From Longimicrobiaceae bacterium (lineage in GTDB: Bacteria > Gemmatimonadota > Gemmatimonadetes > Longimicrobiales > Longimicrobiaceae), in contig DASVBS010000081.1 of assembly GCA_036375715.1 (NCBI GenBank), positions 167,213 to 231,212 of the forward strand: DNA of 64,000 bases. Reading direction: 5' to 3'. This document shows, piece by piece, positions 51,351 through 59,828 of this stretch (positions are counted from its first letter, which is position 1; each line of letters begins with the position of its first letter). Below the pieces are notes generated by a model. It was not told the DNA's origin. It saw nothing but the letters and a program-made list of their open reading frames with translations, and ran no database searches. The translations under genes and the position numbers were made by a program.

Positions 51351-52904
51351 ATGGAAGCGATCCTGAACTGGATCCTCCGCGCCATCCTCATCGCGTCAGG
51401 CGCCGGGGCGCTGGTACTGCTGGTTCGATCCCTCGTCAAGGCGAGACGAAGCGCCGAGGAACGCTGGCCGCTGCGTCTCGCCTTCGGCATGCTCAGCCTG
51501 GTGGCAGTCTATGCCGTCGGGCACGGGCGAATGCTGTTGAACGCGGACGAGATCGAAGCAGGGCGGATGCAGTACGTCCGCTTCGGCGATCCCCGCCGGG
51601 CCGAGCTTCGCCGCGCGGAGGTGCGCGGGTGGATCCTCGACTGCACCTCCGCCCCGGAGAACGCGCTCGCACGCTATGCCGCCCACGACGGGCAGGTCGA
51701 CCGGTTCTATCCGCTGGGGCAGGCAGGCGCGAACTTCGTCGGTGGCGGAGAGGACGCAGACCTGCGCGATTACACCATCGAGCGGATTTTTGCCGAACAC
51801 CTGCGCCGCCCGCTGAACCTCGCCGAGCGAGGGGAGTTGCACCCCGCCGGAACGGACCTGTCTCTGACCCTCTGCCGCGGAGCCACGGCCCGCGCATGGG
51901 AACTTCTTCGCGAGGCAGGTCTTCCGGGAGCCGTGGTGGTCCAGGACGTGACCACGGGAGCAGTGGTCGCCTACGCCTCTACCGGGGGACCTGACGACCC
52001 ACCGCTGGGCCTGCAGGAGTACGCCGCACCGGGCTCCGTCTGGAAGCTCGCGCTCGCCACCCTCTGGTGGGACAGCGGGCTGCCGGACCGGGAGATGAGC
52101 TGCCAGTCCTCCATTCAGGTGACGCCGCGAGCAGTCATTCGCAACTCGGAAGGATTCAGCATCCCGCGGGTACAGGCCCCGGCCGAGATGCTGATCTATT
52201 CCTGCAACACCACCGCCGTCCAGATGGCTCTGGACATGCGCGAGCAACTGGGCGAGACCGCCTTCCAGGACGCCTTTCGGCGGTTCGGGGTGGAACCGTA
52301 CGCCCCCGGTGAGGCGCCCCAGGGATTCGACCGCGATTTCTGGCGGACCGCGTCGGACGCGTGGCGCGATCGCATGAGTCCGCGACCCGCACGGGTGCGC
52401 CTCACTGCCGAGACGAGCCGGCAGGAGTGGGCCCAGCTGGCCATCGGACAGGGACCCATCGACGTCACTCCCATTCACCTGAGCCGCTTCGTCGCCGCCA
52501 TCGGGAACGGCGGGGTAATGGTCGATCCGAGCATCGAGCAGGAGCTGGCGGCCAGGCCCCAGGAGGGCAGAAGGGTGATGTCGGAGGAGACCGCGGAGAA
52601 GCTCCTGGCGGCCATGCGCGCGGTGGTGGACTACGGCACCGCCCGGAGCACCGCCCCGGTGCTCGACGGCCTCGAGTGGGATCTCGCGGGGAAGACCGGC
52701 ACCGCGCAGGTTGCTCGCGCCGCCGACAACGGTTGGTTCGCGGGGTTGATCCTGGATCCTGAGGGTCGGCCTCGTTACAGCGTGGTGACCTTCCTGGTGG
52801 GAGGAGGGCCCGGCGGTCGCCTCCCCGCCAGGATCGCCGCCGGCATGACCCGCTACTTCGCCACCTCGGACCAGGCGTCGTTCGAACCCGGGGAGGCTGA
52901 ATGA
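51351..52904 (+). CDS. Class B penicillin-binding protein (PbpA-like)
   Basis: 517-residue peptidoglycan transpeptidase. Two hydrophobic segments near the N-terminus (IASGAGALVLLVRSLVK and AFGMLSLVAVYAVGHG) anchor it. Active-site motifs are SVWK (S229-K232), SCN (S284-N286) and KTGTAQ (K448). Between them are YAAPGSVWKLA and the transpeptidase fold. The dimerisation domain is short compared with FtsI. Its stop overlaps the SEDS gene start (ATGA), a typical RodA-PBP pair, and it lies 6 bp after the FhaA-like gene. Confidence 0.93.
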   Translation: MEAILNWILRAILIASGAGALVLLVRSLVKARRSAEERWPLRLAFGMLSLVAVYAVGHGRMLLNADEIEAGRMQYVRFGDPRRAELRRAEVRGWILDCTSAPENALARYAAHDGQVDRFYPLGQAGANFVGGGEDADLRDYTIERIFAEHLRRPLNLAERGELHPAGTDLSLTLCRGATARAWELLREAGLPGAVVVQDVTTGAVVAYASTGGPDDPPLGLQEYAAPGSVWKLALATLWWDSGLPDREMSCQSSIQVTPRAVIRNSEGFSIPRVQAPAEMLIYSCNTTAVQMALDMREQLGETAFQDAFRRFGVEPYAPGEAPQGFDRDFWRTASDAWRDRMSPRPARVRLTAETSRQEWAQLAIGQGPIDVTPIHLSRFVAAIGNGGVMVDPSIEQELAARPQEGRRVMSEETAEKLLAAMRAVVDYGTARSTAPVLDGLEWDLAGKTGTAQVARAADNGWFAGLILDPEGRPRYSVVTFLVGGGPGGRLPARIAAGMTRYFATSDQASFEPGEAE

Positions 52905-54547
52905 ACCTGACAGCCTTCCTCGGTCGCCGAGGCGGTACCGGTCCGCGGGGAATCGCTATTCGCGTCAGACGGCCGCAGCGGCCCGGAGAGGAAGACAGCG
53001 GATCACCTCGGCCCATGCCGCGCGAGTTGCGCTGGGCGGTAATCCTTGCCACGGGCTTCTACCTGCTCGCGCATTTCTCCATCGTGCAGGGTGTCTGGCC
53101 CGTGCATGGGGTCGCACCCGGCTCCGGCGCGGTGTTGGTGCGAGACCTCGTGGCGCTGGCGGGGTGGCTGCTCCTCCTGGTAGCGATGCGTCTGCTTCGC
53201 TACCGGGGGAGCTGGGCGATCCTGGCTTTGCCGATCGCGATCTTCTTCTTCACCCGACCGGCGCTTTTCCAGCTCTTCACCGACCCCGCCTATCAGGCGA
53301 GCGGAAGCAATCGGGCGGCCGCCAACGCGCTGAAGGCTGATCGGGCGCAGCTCACCACGATCCTGCGCGCCTACGACGAAGACCGGCAGGCGCTGGTCTT
53401 CGAGGGGCCACCCCCCGCCATCCCCGATCCGCTCGAAGCGATTCGCTCGGCAACCGCGCCGGAGCGCAGCTCGATTGCTCGTCTTGCCTCCTCTATTTCG
53501 GTGATGTTCGCGCCGCTGGCGCTGGTACTCGCCTTCCTCTGGGCGCGGCGGCACGGATCGCTTCGCTGGGCAAGGGACCGGCACCCCTGGATCTTCGGGG
53601 TGGCCATTGGCATCTTCTTCCTCCTCACCTTCCTGCCGGGAGTTCGTGCCACGGGCAAGGTGCAGGGGACCACGCCCTGGGAGCTGCTGCTCCCGGTCTT
53701 CGTCATGGTATGGGCCGCGGTCCTGGCGCACGACGCCTACAATCTGGGTCGCCCCGGCGAGCTGGTCACTCCGCGAAGGGTGATGGCGTTGTTGCTGTAC
53801 GGCGCCCTTCCGGTGACTCCCTTCCTGCTCATTCACGAGCTCGGACTCTCGGTGGTGCTCGCGGGAAGCCTGGCGACGATGCTGTTGGTCGGCACGAGGC
53901 GAGGCTGGTGGGCGGGGCTGCTGCTGGTGGTCTGGACCGCGTTGGTGATCACGGCGTTCAACCTCGACGAGCGATCGCAAACACGACTGGCGCTCGCGCT
54001 CGACCCCTATCGGGACGTCTCCACGATGACCGAGGCGGAGGCCGCGGCGTGGGCCGCCCGGAATCACCAGATCAAGCTGTTCGACGCCAACGTGCTGGCG
54101 GGTGACTGGTTCGGCGCAGGCCCGGGCAGGGGGCACGCGGAGACCGCCCCTAATGCCGCTGACGACGGATTCATCACCACCATCGCCGCGCAGTGGGGGT
54201 GGTTCGGCGCGCTTTCCTTCGTCGTCCTGTACACGGCCTTCCTCATCGCTATCCTCCGGGTGGCCACGAAGGAGCGCAGCGCCTTCGAGCGGTCGCTGGT
54301 AACCGGCATGGCGATGTTGATCGGGATCCCCTTCTGGCTCGCCACGTTGGCCGGGGTCCGGGTCATTCCGCTAACCGGGGTAGCGACCGCCTTCGCCGCG
54401 CACGGCGGCGCGAAGCTGCTCGCCTCGGCGATCGCCGTTGGCATCGTCGCGGGAGTGAGTCATCGGCGTGCGGAAGCCCAGCGGATCGAGGCTGCCGGAA
54501 CGCCTCCTCATCCCGACCTCTCAGACGCAGGAGTGCGGATTCGATGA
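52901..54547 (+). CDS. SEDS family peptidoglycan polymerase (RodA/FtsW-like)
   Basis: 548-residue polytopic membrane protein, about ten helices, of the SEDS family that polymerises lipid II. Divergent but recognisable motifs are LLIHELGLSVVLAGSLATML and NVLAGDWFGAGPGRGHAETA, followed by PNAADDGFITTIAAQWGWFG, which mirrors the P..HTDFIFA..EE.G motif of RodA. It is longer than E. coli RodA (370), with an N-terminal cytoplasmic tail and a longer loop near residues 125-180. It overlaps both the PBP gene and the PP2C gene (ATGA). Confidence 0.85.
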   Translation: MNLTAFLGRRGGTGPRGIAIRVRRPQRPGEEDSGSPRPMPRELRWAVILATGFYLLAHFSIVQGVWPVHGVAPGSGAVLVRDLVALAGWLLLLVAMRLLRYRGSWAILALPIAIFFFTRPALFQLFTDPAYQASGSNRAAANALKADRAQLTTILRAYDEDRQALVFEGPPPAIPDPLEAIRSATAPERSSIARLASSISVMFAPLALVLAFLWARRHGSLRWARDRHPWIFGVAIGIFFLLTFLPGVRATGKVQGTTPWELLLPVFVMVWAAVLAHDAYNLGRPGELVTPRRVMALLLYGALPVTPFLLIHELGLSVVLAGSLATMLLVGTRRGWWAGLLLVVWTALVITAFNLDERSQTRLALALDPYRDVSTMTEAEAAAWAARNHQIKLFDANVLAGDWFGAGPGRGHAETAPNAADDGFITTIAAQWGWFGALSFVVLYTAFLIAILRVATKERSAFERSLVTGMAMLIGIPFWLATLAGVRVIPLTGVATAFAAHGGAKLLASAIAVGIVAGVSHRRAEAQRIEAAGTPPHPDLSDAGVRIR

Positions 54548-55644
54548 CTGTGATCGCCCGTGAGCCCGTTGCGCTGCACGGCCTCGTATTCGAGATCGCC
54601 GCAGTGAGCGAGCAGGGCCCCCGGACGGAGAATCAGGACGCCTACTCGATCGACACCTTCTCCGAGACGGGCGTAGTGGCGGTGGCCGACGGGATGGGAG
54701 GCGAGCGCAGCGGGCGCCTCGCCGCCGACACGGCCCTCGAGGTCATCGTGGGAGCCGAGCCGGTGCGCAGCCTGGACGATGCGCGCCGGGTCACCCGGCG
54801 AGCCGACGCCACCGTGGCTCAGGTGGCGGAGCGTCGCCCCGACGCTCACGGGGGGATGGGGTGTGCCCTGGGCTTCCTCTCCCTGGTCGGTGGAACGGGA
54901 GACGGCACTGGTTGGGTAGGAGCCCATGTGGGCGACGTGCGGATTCTCTCCCGCGCGCCCGATGGGACGCTGCGGCTGGAGACGCGGGACCACACGCCCG
55001 CCTTCGCCCGCTGGGAGGCGGGGGAGATCTCGCTGGACGAGATCCCGGACACCGCCGGTGCCAACCGGCTGCAGCGAGCCGTCGGCCGGGGTGGAGAGGC
55101 GGACGTCGTCTGGCTGCCGGCCCGGCCCGGGTGGTCGTGGTTGATCATCTCGGACGGAGTATACAAGGCGATGCGCCTGGACGAGCTCGGGGCGGCAATG
55201 GCCGAACCGACCGCGCGGGAGGCGGTCGACGCGATCCGGCAGAAGGTCCTCGAGCGAGGACCCGACGACAACTTTACCGCAGTGCTGGTGCGGGCGCGTG
55301 CCGACGCCGACCCCACACCCGTGCTGCACGATCAGACGTTGCCGATGGAGCGGATTCCTGCATCGCACACTCCCGCTTCAGCCGCACTCGCCGGGCGTCG
55401 CAAGGGAGCCGCGGCGGCTCTGGTGGTGGCGCTTCTCGCGCTTGCCGCCTCGCTGGCGGCCCTCTGGCTGCTGTGGCAGGGGCAGAGCGAGGCCAGGATC
55501 CGCGCCGACGAGGTGGCCCGGCTGCAGGCCAGCGTCGATTCGCTGAATGCCAGGATCTCGGAGCTGATCGATCCCTTCGGGCCGACCGCGGGGGACACGG
55601 TGCGGGACTCCGTAGCGGCCTCACCAAACGATACGTCGCCATGA
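54544..55644 (+). CDS. PP2C-type Ser/Thr phosphatase, membrane-anchored (PstP-like)
   Basis: 366-residue phosphatase dephosphorylating phospho-Ser/Thr, the expected antagonist of the neighbouring kinase. PP2C motifs are RTENQDAYSI, VVAVADGMGGER, VGAHVGDVRILSR, WLIISDGVYKAM and DDNFTAVLV, supplying the metal-binding Asp residues. The catalytic domain is about residues 1-260; a transmembrane helix lies near 289-310 and a short extracytoplasmic coiled coil follows. It starts at ATG 54544, overlapping the SEDS stop by 4 nt, and its own stop overlaps the next start. Confidence 0.92.
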   Translation: MTVIAREPVALHGLVFEIAAVSEQGPRTENQDAYSIDTFSETGVVAVADGMGGERSGRLAADTALEVIVGAEPVRSLDDARRVTRRADATVAQVAERRPDAHGGMGCALGFLSLVGGTGDGTGWVGAHVGDVRILSRAPDGTLRLETRDHTPAFARWEAGEISLDEIPDTAGANRLQRAVGRGGEADVVWLPARPGWSWLIISDGVYKAMRLDELGAAMAEPTAREAVDAIRQKVLERGPDDNFTAVLVRARADADPTPVLHDQTLPMERIPASHTPASAALAGRRKGAAAALVVALLALAASLAALWLLWQGQSEARIRADEVARLQASVDSLNARISELIDPFGPTAGDTVRDSVAASPNDTSP

Positions 55645-56612
55645 TCGACCTGCCATCGCCCGAGGAGCGCGCGGAGAATACCACCTCGTTCCTCGACACC
55701 CTGCTGCGCGACGCGCTGCCGGAGATCAAGCTGGCGCTGGGTGAGCTGATCGACCGCGAGAACAGTCGCTCGTTGCCGGAGCGCTATGCCAGGTTGCTGC
55801 CCGATACCGTGCTCGTGGTCACCCTCCGCGCGGATGCCGCTGCCGCCATCGCCCCCCTGGTGGAAACGGTGGAGCGCGATCTCACCGACTCGGTGATGCG
55901 CCACGGGTCGCTCTACGATCGTCGGTACCGTGTGCAGCTCCGTCGCTCGGAGGACCCCGACGCCCCGCTCTACCGCGTTTCGGCCCATGCCGGACACCTA
56001 CCCGTCCCTGGACCCGACATCGGTCACGAGGCGGCAACCCCCTCCGCGCCGTCGAATGCGGCAACGCCCGCGGCGCCGGATCCTGTGGACGCCACCACCG
56101 AAGCCTCTACGGAGGCACTCCCCGTGGCGGATCCCGACGCGACGCGGGTGGACGAGGCTGGCCCGCCTGGGTGGACGGCCGGACAGTGGGTGCTGGTGGT
56201 GGAGACGCTCGAGGGCGAAGAAAAGGAAGTATTCCGGCTCACCGAACCTTTCACGACCCTAGGTCGCCGCACCGCGGATCCCGAGTTGCAGACGACCATT
56301 GGCCTGAGCGATGTGCCGCATGTCAGCCGCAGGCAGCTGGTACTGCTCTTCGAGGAGCGCGAGGGAGAGCCGGGGTTCAAGCTCTACAACCTGGGGCTGA
56401 ACTCCCTTCATCTCCCCGACCGCGAGCTGCGTGGCGCCCGGCTGGGCCGTGGGGCTCTCCAGCTCGAGAAGGTGTCGGAGGCGAGCATCGCGTGGATCAG
56501 GCCCGGAACTCCAGTGCGCATCGGCGACCACGGGCCGGTCCTGCGGATCGAGGAGGTGCCTCCCGACCAGGAGGAGGAAGTGAACGATCCCGACGCGACC
56601 GTGCACGACTGA
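55641..56612 (+). CDS. FHA domain protein with divergent FHA motif (FhaB position)
   Basis: 323-residue cytoplasmic protein. The N-terminal 120 residues are helical (SFLDTLLRDALPEIKLALGE), followed by an Ala/Pro/Thr/Glu-rich linker (about 130-180), then an FHA domain. FTTLGRRTADPEL is present, but the histidine of the SRxH motif is replaced (VSRRQLVLL), and the loop that is usually NGT is NLGLNSLHL. The phosphothreonine-binding arginines remain. It may have altered ligand specificity. Coupled to the phosphatase gene by ATGA overlap. Confidence 0.83.
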   Translation: MIDLPSPEERAENTTSFLDTLLRDALPEIKLALGELIDRENSRSLPERYARLLPDTVLVVTLRADAAAAIAPLVETVERDLTDSVMRHGSLYDRRYRVQLRRSEDPDAPLYRVSAHAGHLPVPGPDIGHEAATPSAPSNAATPAAPDPVDATTEASTEALPVADPDATRVDEAGPPGWTAGQWVLVVETLEGEEKEVFRLTEPFTTLGRRTADPELQTTIGLSDVPHVSRRQLVLLFEEREGEPGFKLYNLGLNSLHLPDRELRGARLGRGALQLEKVSEASIAWIRPGTPVRIGDHGPVLRIEEVPPDQEEEVNDPDATVHD

Positions 56613-56652
56613 CGGGGAAACCAGGACGAGGCGAGGCACAGCGAGCTGCGAA

Positions 56653-58542
56653 ATGGCTGGATTGGAAGGTTTGCTGGCGGGACGCGTGCTCGGCGGCCGC
56701 TACCTGATCGAGGAGGTCATCGGTCGCGGCGGCATGGGCGCGGTCTATAGGGCGCTCGACGAGCGGCTCGGTCGGCGCGTCGCCGTGAAGGTGATCACCC
56801 TGGTCGGCGGCGATCCCGACGCCGTGGAGCGTCTGCGTGCCCGCTTCCATCGCGAGGCTCGCGCGGCGGCAGCGCTTCCGCATCACCCGAACGTCGTGCC
56901 AGTTTACGACTACGGGACGGACGAGGATCTCGGTCTCGACTACATCGTGATGGAGCTGCTGCGCGGGCAGGACCTCGCCACGCGCATGGCGCGCTCGGGC
57001 GCGCCACCCCTTTCCACCGCCTTGAGGATCCTGCTGCAGGCGGTACGCGGCGTGGCAGTCGGTCACCGCTCCGGCCTGATTCACCGCGATGTGAAGCCCG
57101 GCAACATCTTCCTCACCCAGGGGGACGAGCGCGAAGTCCAGGTGCGGGTGGTGGACTTCGGCATCGCCAAGCTGGTCGATGACGACGACACGGCCAACCA
57201 ACTCACGCAAGACGGCCGAGTTCCGCACTCGCCCGCCTTTGCCTCACCCGAGCAGCTCCGCGGGCTGAGCCGACTCACGCCGGCCTCGGACGTCTTCAGC
57301 TTGGGCGCGGTCGGCTACCTGCTGCTCACCGGTGAGCGGCCCTTCACGGATGCCGATCGCAACCGCATGTCGCTGGGCATGCCGGTGCCCCCACCCCGGA
57401 TGCGGACCTCACATCCCGCGATTCCCGCCGCGGTTGAGGTGGTGATCCAGAAGGCGCTCGCTTACGATCCGGCCGACCGCTTTCCCGACGCGGTCGCCAT
57501 GCTGGAGGCGCTCGAAGATGCCATTCAGGGCATCGCCACCACTCCGCTCGACCCCTACGCCGGCGTGCGCTACGATCGTCCGCTCTCGGAGCCGACTGTA
57601 GCGGGGCAGAGGCGGCCGGAAGGGCTCGAGGGAGATGAGGATCGCACACGGCTGCTGGCCGAGCAGGGTGATCGCACACGCCTCCTGCCCGAGGAGGACG
57701 ACCGAACGCGCCTCCTCCCCGAACGAGACGAGGCCACGCTGGCCGAGCCCGCCACACCTCCGACGGGCACGCCTTCTCCTCCGCCTCCGACGACGGCTCC
57801 GCGCCGGCAGGGTCCGCGGGCATTCACCCCACGGAAGCCACCGAAGAAGAGGAGTCGGGCGGGACTGGTGGTCTGGACGTTGGTCTTGCTGGCCCTCGCC
57901 GCGGTCGCCTACTGGGCGTATCTGGAAGCCAACCGCCGGGTGGCGGAGATCCCGCCTCCTCCCGAGGAGATCCGCGGCATCGGCGAACCGGTGGATGTCG
58001 AACCACCCCCGGAACGCGACATGCTCAACGCGGTGTTGCTCAACAGCGACGGCCGACGTCAGTACGATGCGGGACATTATGATTCCGCGCTGGTGAGCTT
58101 CCGGCTCGCGGTCGAGGTGGATCCCGAGAACGCGAACTACCGGCGAAACCTCGCCCTTGCCCTCCTCAGCCAGGGACAGAACGAAGACGAGACAACACAG
58201 CTCCGAATGGCGGAGGAAGCGGTGGGACACCTCGAGCGGGCGCTGGCGCTGGATCCGACGCTGGAAATCGCTCAGTACGACTACGCCCGCGCCCTGTTGG
58301 TGACCGGAGACACCGCCCAGGCGCTGGAGGAGTTTCGCACTTTCGCCAATCGCGTGGCGAATGCCTCCAACCCTGATCTCGCCGCTACCTATCTGGCGGC
58401 ACAGAACGCGATCACCCGCATCCGGACCGCACAGCTCAGTGCCGCGCGGGCGGCGCAGCGGGCCCAGCAGGATACCGCGCCGCCCCGGCTTCCGGTACCG
58501 GACACCATCGCTCCCGTCGTCCCCGCGGAGCCGGACGGCTGA
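56653..58542 (+). CDS. Transmembrane Ser/Thr protein kinase with extracytoplasmic TPRs (PknB-like)
   Basis: 629-residue Hanks-type kinase. The Gly loop is IGRGGMGAVY; Lys46 in AVKVI; HRD at 144-146 in LIHRDVKPGNIFL; DFG at 168. Kinase domain is about residues 17-290. A juxtamembrane linker contains three tandem decamers beginning DRTRLL at 330, 340 and 350, then a Pro-rich stretch. Helix 403-424 (GLVVWTLVLLALAAVAYWAY) crosses the membrane. The C-terminal 170 residues hold TPR-like repeats (YDSALVSFRLAVEVDPENAN, ALALDPTLEIAQYDYAR) instead of PASTA domains. It should phosphorylate the FHA and cell-wall proteins encoded upstream. Confidence 0.94.
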   Translation: MAGLEGLLAGRVLGGRYLIEEVIGRGGMGAVYRALDERLGRRVAVKVITLVGGDPDAVERLRARFHREARAAAALPHHPNVVPVYDYGTDEDLGLDYIVMELLRGQDLATRMARSGAPPLSTALRILLQAVRGVAVGHRSGLIHRDVKPGNIFLTQGDEREVQVRVVDFGIAKLVDDDDTANQLTQDGRVPHSPAFASPEQLRGLSRLTPASDVFSLGAVGYLLLTGERPFTDADRNRMSLGMPVPPPRMRTSHPAIPAAVEVVIQKALAYDPADRFPDAVAMLEALEDAIQGIATTPLDPYAGVRYDRPLSEPTVAGQRRPEGLEGDEDRTRLLAEQGDRTRLLPEEDDRTRLLPERDEATLAEPATPPTGTPSPPPPTTAPRRQGPRAFTPRKPPKKRSRAGLVVWTLVLLALAAVAYWAYLEANRRVAEIPPPPEEIRGIGEPVDVEPPPERDMLNAVLLNSDGRRQYDAGHYDSALVSFRLAVEVDPENANYRRNLALALLSQGQNEDETTQLRMAEEAVGHLERALALDPTLEIAQYDYARALLVTGDTAQALEEFRTFANRVANASNPDLAATYLAAQNAITRIRTAQLSAARAAQRAQQDTAPPRLPVPDTIAPVVPAEPDG

Positions 58543-58854
58543 ATGGGCCGGACCATTCGGGTGCGAGGTTCGGGTGTCGTCCGCGTCCCCGCCTACGGAA
58601 TCGCCGACGCCGAGCACCTGGTCGAGAAGGAGCTCGGACGCCTCTGGCCCGAAGCACGGGTACGCATCCTGGAGGTGTCGCGTGAAGGCCCCGCCCGACT
58701 GGTGGAGGATTTCGAGGTCGAGTACCGGATCGAGGGGGGCGTGGAGGCGTCTGCCGAGGAGGCGGTCCAAGCCCGGCGCGAGGCCTTTCGCCACCTGCGG
58801 TCACTCGTGCAGGGGACCCGCTACGCCCTCACCCGCTGGGAAGAGAGGCGCTGA
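58543..58854 (+). CDS. Hypothetical 103-residue protein downstream of the kinase
   Basis: Small acidic-and-basic protein of unknown function. Its ATG follows the kinase stop with no gap (TGAATG), suggesting coupled translation. The sequence looks like two beta strands (TIRVRGSGVVRVPAYGI, ARVRILEVSREGPARLVED) then a helix (ASAEEAVQARREAFRHLRSL) with a Trp near the end. I do not recognise a family. No signal or membrane segment is seen. It abuts the convergent AraC-like gene stop directly. Confidence 0.75.
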   Translation: MGRTIRVRGSGVVRVPAYGIADAEHLVEKELGRLWPEARVRILEVSREGPARLVEDFEVEYRIEGGVEASAEEAVQARREAFRHLRSLVQGTRYALTRWEERR

Positions 58855-59706
58855 TTACCCCTCCCTGGTCGTAAAGCGCACTCGAAGGCGGTATTCGCTG
58901 AGGACGCTCACGAACGCCGCCGCAGCCGCACCAAAGGCTCCGCGCTCTCGCAGGTCGGTCGGGCTCGCGCCGAGCAACTTCTGAGTGACCCTCCGCAGCC
59001 CGCTATCAGACGAATAGCCAGCCGCCACCGCGATGTCGCGCACACTCCGTCCGGGGTCGTCGAGGAGCGCGCACGCCAGCAGCACTCGCATCCAGGCCAG
59101 CAGCAGGCGCGCCGGCGGCGTTCCTGCCATGCCCGTCCATCGCACGAGAGTACGCGGGGCCAGGCCTAGGGCGGCGGCCAGATCACGCCCGTGGCCGCCA
59201 GTCGTCACCACTTCCACCGCCGCATCGAGGATGGCGCGTGCGCGCCCGCTGGTCTCCGGTGGTAGCACCTCCTCGAGCAGCGAGCGCAGCGGACGGCTGC
59301 GCGCCGCCCTCAAGCGACGGGCGATCGCGGGAACCGTATCGTCGTGGCCGAGGATGATGAGCTGCACGATTCCTCGGCGGCCGAGCTCTCTCACCAGCTC
59401 ATGAGCGTTCGGCGGGACGCGCAGAGCCGCCACCACCGCGGTGGACGGGTAGGCCTGGAGCAGAGATCGCGCTCGCAACGACAACCTGGGCGCCCGTCCG
59501 GACGAGATCCGGGCGTGCGGCTCGTCCCGCATGGTCGGATCGAGCAGCACCACCGCGGAAGGAGGGCCCTGTCGGACGGAGGCTTCCAGCCCCGCCCAGT
59601 CCTCTACCTCCACGTAGTCGAAGTCGGTGCCACACGCCTCGCGCACGCGCGCACGCAGGCTCGCGTCCGGGTGCAGCACCAGGAGAGGACGAATGACGGG
59701 TCGCAT
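58855..59706 (-). CDS. AraC-type regulator with receiver-like N-terminal domain
   Basis: 283-residue protein. The N-terminal 120 residues look like a response-regulator fold: LLVLHPDASLRARV at the first strand and SAVVLLDPTM at the position of the phospho-acceptor strand, but the acidic pocket is reduced (HPD instead of DD). The C-terminus is an AraC-like HTH: DLAAALGLAPRTLVRW as the first helix-turn-helix and IAVAAGYSSDSGLRRVTQKL as the second. Likely an atypical regulator not controlled by phosphorylation. No target is evident. Convergent with the kinase cluster. Confidence 0.78.
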   Translation of the reverse strand: MRPVIRPLLVLHPDASLRARVREACGTDFDYVEVEDWAGLEASVRQGPPSAVVLLDPTMRDEPHARISSGRAPRLSLRARSLLQAYPSTAVVAALRVPPNAHELVRELGRRGIVQLIILGHDDTVPAIARRLRAARSRPLRSLLEEVLPPETSGRARAILDAAVEVVTTGGHGRDLAAALGLAPRTLVRWTGMAGTPPARLLLAWMRVLLACALLDDPGRSVRDIAVAAGYSSDSGLRRVTQKLLGASPTDLRERGAFGAAAAAFVSVLSEYRLRVRFTTREG

Positions 59707-59828
59707 GTCAAAGATTCGGAGGACGAGCTGAACTGCAGGCGGGGAGCGAGAAGATATCCGCGCCGGCGACGTGCCGCCATGCGGCCTGCGCGCGGCGACT
59801 TGCCGGCCCCGCGCGCCCCCGTAGCTTC

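Noticed and set aside
57640..57729. Possible CRISPR or DNA-level repeat
   Set aside because: It is a 30-bp in-frame protein repeat with codon-level variation inside the kinase gene.
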